This document shows, in pieces, positions 57,388 to 64,000 of a DNA stretch of 64,000 bases. The position numbers and the translations under genes were made by a program. Source of the stretch: Piscinibacter sp047600445. Lineage in GTDB: Bacteria > Pseudomonadota > Gammaproteobacteria > Burkholderiales > Burkholderiaceae_C. The DNA lies in assembly GCF_047600445.1 (NCBI RefSeq), contig NZ_JASGKT010000001.1:62001-126000 (forward strand), in the 5' to 3' direction. Position 1 is the first letter of the stretch, and every line of letters starts with the position of its first letter. Under the pieces are notes generated by a model. The model saw only the letters and a program-made list of their open reading frames with translations. It ran no database searches and was not told where the DNA came from.

Positions 57388-58140
57388 ATGAACAGCGAAA
57401 TCCTCGTCGAGCGCCACGGACCGGTGGCGGCCCTGACAATCAATCGACCGCAGCGCCGCAATGCACTGAGTGACGCCCTGGTCGCTCGATTGCGTGAGCT
57501 GCTGCAACGCAACGACTCGGATGCAGCCATTCGGGCAACGGTACTCACGGGTTGCGCACCTGGCTTCTGCGCGGGCAGTGACCTCAAGGAGCTCGCCCAC
57601 ATGTCCTTGGACGAAATGTGTGCCCACGAGGCACGCACCGCGGCGTTCTGTCGTGAGATCGCGCAATTGGACAAACCGGTGATCGCAGCCGTAGAAGGAT
57701 TCGCGCTCGGCGGAGGATTCGTGCTGGCTGCCTCCTGCGATGTGATCGTCGCCGGGAGCTCGGTTCGATGGAATCTGCCGGAAGTCGAAATCGGCTGGAT
57801 TCCGCCCTGGGGCCTCGAGACCTTGGTCAACCGGGTCGGTGTCTCGCGTGCGCGCCAGTTGAGCTGGGGCGGCCAGGTCTTCACGAGCGACGAGGCATTG
57901 CGCCTCGGCCTTGTCGATCACCTCGCGGAGAACGGCCAGGCGCTGCCGCGCGCGATCGAGATCGCGCAAATGCTCGCGCGACTGCCGCTCGAGGCCGTGG
58001 CCTCGACCAAGCTCTATTTCGCGGCGCACGCCGCGCGCAACGGCGAGAGCGGCGATGCGCTCGCGTCCCGGATGTTCAAGGAAAACTGCCGTACCGAGAC
58101 CGCCAAGGCGACCTTGCGCCGTTTCGGCGTCAAGGCATGA
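57388..58140 (+). CDS. Enoyl-CoA hydratase/isomerase family protein (crotonase)
   Basis: A 250-residue crotonase. The oxyanion-hole segments are GFCAGSDLKEL and EGFALGGGFVLAASCD. Hydratases use two Glu residues, in GGGCELA and QPEI of rat crotonase. Here the first position is Val112 (GGGFVLA) while the second, Glu132 in NLPEVEIG, is kept. Loss of the first Glu fits isomerases, dehydratases or other crotonase reactions better than straightforward hydration. It overlaps the CoA-transferase start by ATGA. A CoA-thioester made by that enzyme is the likely substrate. Confidence 0.87.
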   Translation: MNSEILVERHGPVAALTINRPQRRNALSDALVARLRELLQRNDSDAAIRATVLTGCAPGFCAGSDLKELAHMSLDEMCAHEARTAAFCREIAQLDKPVIAAVEGFALGGGFVLAASCDVIVAGSSVRWNLPEVEIGWIPPWGLETLVNRVGVSRARQLSWGGQVFTSDEALRLGLVDHLAENGQALPRAIEIAQMLARLPLEAVASTKLYFAAHAARNGESGDALASRMFKENCRTETAKATLRRFGVKA

Positions 58141-59744
58141 GCGGCAGCGCTGCAAACAATGAAAGCAATGGAATGAGCAAGATCTGTACGGTGGAAGAAG
58201 CGGTCGCGCTGGTGAAGAGCGGTGACTCGGTGGCCTCGGTCGGCGTGATCGGCTGGATCACCCCGGATGCCCTGCTCGCAGGGCTGGCTCGCCGCTTCAA
58301 GTCCACGGGTGACCCGGCCGGGCTGACCTTCTACTTTCCCTGCGGCACCGGCGATGCGATGGACATCAAGGGCATGGATCATGTCGCGATCGAGGGGCAC
58401 ATGAAGCGGATCGTCGCCGGCTCCTATGTCAATCCGGTCGATCCGAAGACCGGCAAACGTCCGGAACTGATGCGACTGATCCGCGAGAACCGCATCGAGG
58501 CCTACAGTTGGCCCATCGGCGCCAGCATGCACTGGCTGCGCGAGGTCGCGCGCCGCGGACCCGGATACCTGACCAAGATCGGCCTCGACACCTATGCCGA
58601 TCCGGCCCAGGGCGGCGGCAAGTTCACCACGCTCGCCGAGGAGGACTTGATCCAGCGCGTGAACTTCAAGGGCGAGGACTATCTCTTTTATCCGACCTGG
58701 CCGTTGAATGTGGGCTTCATTCGCGCCAGCACCGCGGACGAGTTCGGCAACCTCTCCTTCGAGGATGAACCGATCCATTCCAGTTCGCTGCAGATCGCAC
58801 TTGCGGTGAAGGCCTGCGGGGGCACGGTGATCGCCCAGGTCCGCAAGGTCGTGGAACGTGGTTCGCGCCCGGCTGCGCAGGCCAGGATCCCGGGCGTGCT
58901 GGTGGACAAGGTGGTGGTCGACGCGACGCAGATGATGAGTACCGACGTCGCTCACGACTCATCCTTTCTCGGCGGACAGTCCTGGGACGGGCAAACGTCT
59001 GATCGGCTCGCCTATGGCGCCGACAAGATCGTGGCGCGCCGCGCGGCACGCGAGATTCGCCCGGGCGTAACCTCGATCTTCGGCTTCGGCGCATCTTCGG
59101 ATGCCCCGACCATCTTGCTCGAAGATGGCCATCTCACCGGTGGTCACTATCGCGACTACCAGTTCACCACCGAGCACGGCCCCTTCGGCGGTTTGGTCAT
59201 GAGTGGCTGGCAGTTCTCCGCGAACAAGTACCCCGAGGCGCTGCTGGACGGCGTCACTCAGTTCGACTTCATCGACGGCGGCGGCTGTCCCTTCGCGGCT
59301 CTGGCTTTCGCTCAGTTCGATCAGCAGGGCAACGTCAACGTCTCACGCTTCGGCGTCGCCAATCCGGGCGCCGGCGGCTTCATCGATATCGCCTACAACG
59401 CCACCGACCTGGTCTTCGCCGGCACGTTCACCACCGGCGGTCTGGAAATCGGCTACGAAGACGGCAAGCTGCGCATCATTCGCGAGGGCAAGGTGCGCAA
59501 GTTCGTGCGCCGCGCCGACCATATTACTTACCCGGTGCGCCGCAATGTGATGGAGCGCGGACAGCGCGCGAAACTCATCACCGAGCGCGCGGTGTTCGAG
59601 GTCGATGCCGAGGGGCTGGTGCTCATCGAAGTGGCGCCGGGCATCGATGCGCGAAGCCAAGTCCTGGACCTGATGGAGTTCAACAATGTGCGCGTGGCCC
59701 CCGAGCTTGCCCTGATGGATGCCGACCTGTTCCGGGTGGGCTGA
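58137..59744 (+). CDS. CoA-transferase, propionate/acetate CoA-transferase (Pct/YdiF) type
   Basis: A 535-residue protein joining the alpha and beta parts of family I CoA-transferases. The first half has VKSGDSVASVGVIGWITPDAL and FYFPCGTGDAM. In the second half Glu346 of TTEHGPFGG is at the place of the catalytic Glu that forms a glutamyl-CoA ester in this family. GFIDIAYNATDLVFAGTF near residue 420 is also conserved. It would activate an imported acid with CoA from acetyl-CoA or another donor. The start at 58137 overlaps the crotonase stop; a second Met 12 codons on (MSKICTVEE) may be the true start. Confidence 0.87.
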   Translation: MSGSAANNESNGMSKICTVEEAVALVKSGDSVASVGVIGWITPDALLAGLARRFKSTGDPAGLTFYFPCGTGDAMDIKGMDHVAIEGHMKRIVAGSYVNPVDPKTGKRPELMRLIRENRIEAYSWPIGASMHWLREVARRGPGYLTKIGLDTYADPAQGGGKFTTLAEEDLIQRVNFKGEDYLFYPTWPLNVGFIRASTADEFGNLSFEDEPIHSSSLQIALAVKACGGTVIAQVRKVVERGSRPAAQARIPGVLVDKVVVDATQMMSTDVAHDSSFLGGQSWDGQTSDRLAYGADKIVARRAAREIRPGVTSIFGFGASSDAPTILLEDGHLTGGHYRDYQFTTEHGPFGGLVMSGWQFSANKYPEALLDGVTQFDFIDGGGCPFAALAFAQFDQQGNVNVSRFGVANPGAGGFIDIAYNATDLVFAGTFTTGGLEIGYEDGKLRIIREGKVRKFVRRADHITYPVRRNVMERGQRAKLITERAVFEVDAEGLVLIEVAPGIDARSQVLDLMEFNNVRVAPELALMDADLFRVG

Positions 59745-59762
59745 GGCCGCTCGCGCTGCCGC

Positions 59763-60515
59763 TCAGTCGTGGTAGGAATCGAGCGTCGCGAGCGTGAACT
59801 CCTTGACGTTGTCGAGGAGCTGGTCGAGCGATTTCTCGGCGGCACTTTCGTCCTTGCGCGCGATTGCATCGGCGATCGCCGCATGCAACTGCGCTGCGCG
59901 GTTGAGGTCCGCTGACTTCTGATAGAAGGCGAACCAGAAGCGCCTCGACAAGCCCTGGGTCAGCTTCATGGAGGCCACGGCGAACTCGTTGCGCGACGCC
60001 GCGAGCACGAGTTGGTTGAACTCACCGTCCAGCGCAAGGAATGCTTCACCATTTTCGCTGGCGCCGGCCACCGTCATCTCGGACGCGATGGCCGCGAAGT
60101 GGGCGCGCTCCGTGTCGTTGGCGTTGCGGGTCGCGAGCAGCACGATGCACCGCTCCATATAGCGCCTGACCTCGAGCAGACGCAGCTGTTTGCGAACGTC
60201 GATCTCGGATATCACGATGCCGCGCTTGGGCAGGATCACCACCAGCCCTTCGCGCGCGAGTTGCTGCAGCGCCTCGCGTATGGGCGTGCGCCCGATCTCG
60301 TAGCGGCTCGCGAGCATGTTCTCGGACACCACTTGCCCTGGCGCGAGTTCCAGCCGGGCGATGTCGTTTTCGATGCGCAGGTAGGCTTGCTCAACCAAGC
60401 TTTCGGGCGCCTCGGCGTCGACGGGCATGCGGCCTGGTCGCGCTTGCGCCTTGGTTTTCTTCGCTGCGGATCTCGACAGGCTCAATGGATCTTCCTTGGT
60501 TCGCGGGCGGGGCAT
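59763..60515 (-). CDS. GntR family regulator (FCD domain)
   Basis: A 250-residue regulator. A winged helix spans about residues 45-110 (LVEQAYLRIENDIARLELAP, then YEIGRTPIREALQQLAREGLV and PKRGIVIS). The helical FCD domain follows with the metal-ligand pattern LDGEFNQLVLAAS and LHAAIADAIARKD. It faces the CoA-transferase gene, 18 bases apart, and probably regulates the cassette in response to its acid substrate. The start is uncertain: Met at 60515 was chosen, and others exist at 60572 and further inside. The DNA from 60516 to 60702 shows no gene. Confidence 0.85.
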   Translation of the reverse strand: MPRPRTKEDPLSLSRSAAKKTKAQARPGRMPVDAEAPESLVEQAYLRIENDIARLELAPGQVVSENMLASRYEIGRTPIREALQQLAREGLVVILPKRGIVISEIDVRKQLRLLEVRRYMERCIVLLATRNANDTERAHFAAIASEMTVAGASENGEAFLALDGEFNQLVLAASRNEFAVASMKLTQGLSRRFWFAFYQKSADLNRAAQLHAAIADAIARKDESAAEKSLDQLLDNVKEFTLATLDSYHD

Positions 60516-60702
60516 GGATCGTCTCGGTCGGCGGCTGTGACCTTCGGGAACCGCGCTATCTCGGGTGGGCATTGCCTACCGGACGATGCCGCGCGAATGG
60601 TAACGCCCAGCACTGCGGGTGAGCGCCTATCGAAGCGCACCCCATCGTTCGCGAACATCATGCAATCGAGAAACGCCCGCCATCACCACCGCACGCACCC
60701 AT

Positions 60703-60738
60703 AGAAAAACCCGCCGGGCGTCGCCGCCGGGCGGGTTC
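60703..60738 (-). terminator. Rho-independent terminator of the atp operon
   Basis: On the reverse strand ACCCGCCCGGCG and CGCCCGGCGGGT form a stem of about 12 pairs with one mismatch and a short loop, followed by TTTTTCT. It begins 24 bases after the atpC stop. Confidence 0.85.
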
Positions 60739-60761
60739 TCGTGAAGCAGGCGGCAGGCGAC

Positions 60762-61178
60762 TTACTTCTTGCGCAGCTTCTGGATCGCCGCGAGCTGCGC
60801 CGCCATCGTCGCGAACTCGCTTTGCGCGGCGGCGAAGTCGATGTCGCTCTTGGCGTTCTTCATCGCTTCCTCGGCGAGCTTCTTCGCCTCGGTGGCCTTG
60901 GCCTCGTCGAGGTCGTGGCCGCGGATCGCGGTGTCGGCGAGCACCGTCACGCAGTTCGGCTGCACCTCGAGGATGCCGCCGGCGACGAAGACGAACTCTT
61001 CCTGCCCGTTGTCGGCGCGCTCTATGCGCACCGCGCCCGGCTTGATGCGGGTGATCAGCGGCGTGTGGCGCGGCAGGATGCCGAGCTCGCCGCCCTCGCC
61101 CGGCAGCGCGACGAACTTCGCCTCGCCGGAGAAGATGCTCTCTTCGGCGGAGACGACGTCGACGTGGATGGTGGCCAT
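60762..61178 (-). CDS. atpC: ATP synthase F1 epsilon subunit
   Basis: A 138-residue protein with the epsilon beta-sandwich (IHVDVVSAEESIFSGEAKFV, GELGILPRHTPLITRIKPGA, VFVAGGILEVQPNCVTVLAD) and a two-helix C-terminal part ending QLAAIQKLRKK. Epsilon joins gamma to the c-ring and can inhibit ATP hydrolysis. It is the last gene of the operon, 12 bases after atpD. Confidence 0.97.
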   Translation of the reverse strand: MATIHVDVVSAEESIFSGEAKFVALPGEGGELGILPRHTPLITRIKPGAVRIERADNGQEEFVFVAGGILEVQPNCVTVLADTAIRGHDLDEAKATEAKKLAEEAMKNAKSDIDFAAAQSEFATMAAQLAAIQKLRKK

Positions 61179-61190
61179 CGCGCGGCTCCT

Positions 61191-62603
<1,413 letters not shown>

Positions 62604-62637
62604 TTGTCTTTCCTTCAATCGGTATTCGTGTGCGTGA

Positions 62638-63516
62638 TCAGACGGCGGCCGCGCCGCCGACGATCTCGGAGAGTTCCTTGGTGATCGCGGCCTGGCGGGT
62701 CTTGTTGTAGATCAGCTTCAGTTCGGCGATCAGGTTGCCGGCGTTGTCGGTCGCGGCCTTCATCGCGACCATGCGCGCCGACTGCTCCGAGGCCATGTTG
62801 TCGGCCACGGCCTGGTAGACCAGCGCCTCGACGTAGCGCGTCAGCAGCTCGTCGATGACGGTGGGCGCGTCCGGCTCGTAGAGGTAGTCCCAGCCGTACT
62901 GCGCCTTCTCGGCGGCGCTCTGCTCCAGGTGCGAGGCCGACAGCGGCAGCAGTTGCTGCACCTGCGGCTCCTGCTTCATCGTGTTGATGAACTGGGTGAA
63001 GCACAGGTAGACCGCGTCGAGCTGGCCGGCGACGAACTTGTCGAGCATCACCTTGACCGGCCCGATCAGTTTCTCGAGCTGCGGCGCGTCGCCGAGCTGG
63101 ATGGCGTGCGAGATCACCGCGGCGCCGATGCGGTTCAGGAAGCCGAAGCCCTTGTTGCCGATCGCCACCGCCTCGACGCCCACGCCCTCGCCCTGCAGCT
63201 CGCGCATCTTGGCCGTCACGGCGCGCAGGATGTTGGTGTTCAGGCCGCCGCACAGGCCCTTGTCGCTCGTGACGACGATGAAACCGACCTTCTTCGCGTT
63301 GCCGCCCTGGCGCATGTAGGGCGAGTGGTACTCGGGGTTGGCCTGCGACAGGTTGGCCGTGATGTTGCGGATCTTGTCGCTGTACGGGCGCGCTGCGCGC
63401 ATGCGCTCCTGCGCCTTGCGCATTTTGGACACCGACACCATTTCCATGGCCTTGGTGATCTTCTTGGTGTTCTCCACCGACTTGATCTTGTCGCGGATTT
63501 CCTTGCCGACTGCCAC
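62638..63516 (-). CDS. atpG: ATP synthase F1 gamma subunit
   Basis: A 292-residue subunit with the long N-terminal helix (VGKEIRDKIKSVENTKKITK, then AMEMVSVSKMRKAQ), the GLCGGLN motif in the middle, and the C-terminal helix (KAATDNAGNLIAELKLIYNK and RQAAITKELSEIVGGAAA). It forms the rotating shaft. It is 22 bases after atpA and normal in length. Confidence 0.98.
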   Translation of the reverse strand: MAVGKEIRDKIKSVENTKKITKAMEMVSVSKMRKAQERMRAARPYSDKIRNITANLSQANPEYHSPYMRQGGNAKKVGFIVVTSDKGLCGGLNTNILRAVTAKMRELQGEGVGVEAVAIGNKGFGFLNRIGAAVISHAIQLGDAPQLEKLIGPVKVMLDKFVAGQLDAVYLCFTQFINTMKQEPQVQQLLPLSASHLEQSAAEKAQYGWDYLYEPDAPTVIDELLTRYVEALVYQAVADNMASEQSARMVAMKAATDNAGNLIAELKLIYNKTRQAAITKELSEIVGGAAAV

Positions 63517-63538
63517 GGTCCAGCTCCTTTCGCTGTGC

Positions 63539-64000
63539 TCAGGCGAACGACTTCTTGAACGCCGCGATGGCGTTGTTGAGTTCCGCTTCGGCGTCCTTGT
63601 CCATGGCCTTGTCCTTCTCCAGCTTGGCCAGCAGGCCGGCGTGGCTGGACTTCAGGTGCTGGTGCAGGCCGTGCTCGAAGGGCAGCACCTTCTTGACGTC
63701 GAGGTCGTCCATGTAGCCCTTGTTGACCGCGAAGATCGAGGCGGCCATCAGGCTGATCGGCAGCGGCGAGTACTGCGGCTGCTTGAGCAGCTCGGTCACG
63801 CGCGCGCCGCGGTCGAGCTGCTTGCGCGTGGCGGCGTCGAGGTCGGAGGCGAACTGCGCGAAGGCGGCCAGCTCGCGGTATTGCGCCAGGTCGGTACGGA
63901 TGCCGCCCGACAGGCCCTTGACCAGCTTGGTCTGCGCCGACGAGCCCACGCGCGACACCGAGATGCCGGCGTTGATGGCGGGGCGGATGCCGGCGTTGAA
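63539..64000 (-). CDS. atpA: ATP synthase F1 alpha subunit, C-terminal part
   Basis: The last 153 codons of atpA; the gene continues past the window end. The visible start includes RPAINAGISVSRVGSSAQTK, with the Arg finger region SVSRVGSSAQ that reaches into the beta active site, and the C-terminal helical domain up to NNAIAAFKKSFA. The order atpA-G-D-C is standard. Confidence 0.97.
   Translation of the reverse strand, partial: FNAGIRPAINAGISVSRVGSSAQTKLVKGLSGGIRTDLAQYRELAAFAQFASDLDAATRKQLDRGARVTELLKQPQYSPLPISLMAASIFAVNKGYMDDLDVKKVLPFEHGLHQHLKSSHAGLLAKLEKDKAMDKDAEAELNNAIAAFKKSFA

Overview
The window is very GC-rich, and its gene content and gene order (rpe-apaG-Gcr-like membrane protein-mltA, a fused indolepyruvate ferredoxin oxidoreductase beside an Lrp regulator, an extra infA, a Tat-dependent TRAP transporter, napDAGHBC) point to a betaproteobacterium of the order Burkholderiales, probably near the Rubrivivax/Leptothrix/Ideonella group. 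That placement is an inference from gene families; no rRNA or tRNA gene was seen.

Layout. 1-10.7 kb is one long + strand operon: the end of a thioredoxin-like gene, DUF4266 lipoprotein, DUF3570 protein, a small exported protein, three TPR proteins (two of them lipoproteins), a small exported protein, one TolQ/ExbB-type and two TolR/ExbD-type proteins, and an AgmX/PglI-type TonB-like protein. It resembles the envelope-spanning core of the Myxococcus Agl/Glt machinery joined to a DUF4266/DUF3570 module. 10.8-14.3 kb holds small genes, pldA, an MFS exporter and infA. 14.5-18.2 kb holds a TetR gene with its own palindromic operator, a hydrolase-glycosyltransferase fusion and an mddA-like methyltransferase. 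18.2-27.7 kb is a nitrogen-oxide block: NnrS, nitronate monooxygenase, mobB, napC-B-H-G-A-D and divergent napF, with a perfect FNR/ANR box between napD and napF. 27.8-32.1 kb is housekeeping (rpe, apaG, Gcr-like protein, a 41-residue membrane protein, mltA). 32.1-38.3 kb has an Lrp regulator, indolepyruvate ferredoxin oxidoreductase, cytochrome b561 and two YceI proteins. 38.4-47.4 kb has a TRAP transporter with an unusual DctM, a LytS/LytTR two-component pair, Rep helicase and an AEC transporter.

47.46-54.51 kb is a composite-transposon-like block. Two almost identical IS5-family copies in the same orientation flank two consecutive exported RHS/YD-repeat genes and a small DUF6869 gene that looks like an immunity gene for the RHS C-terminal tip. 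54.5-60.5 kb is a catabolic cassette (FAD oxidoreductase, organic-anion MFS transporter, crotonase, CoA-transferase, GntR regulator). The window closes with the reverse-strand ATP synthase genes atpA (partial)-G-D-C, which end in a strong terminator.

Most worth following: the Agl/Glt-like operon with one ExbD paralogue that lacks the channel Asp; the RHS pair with its candidate toxin tip and immunity gene inside an IS-bounded block; the hydrolase-glycosyltransferase fusion under a TetR operator; a covarying intergenic repeat present twice; and the two IS copies that differ by one base in the frameshift run.
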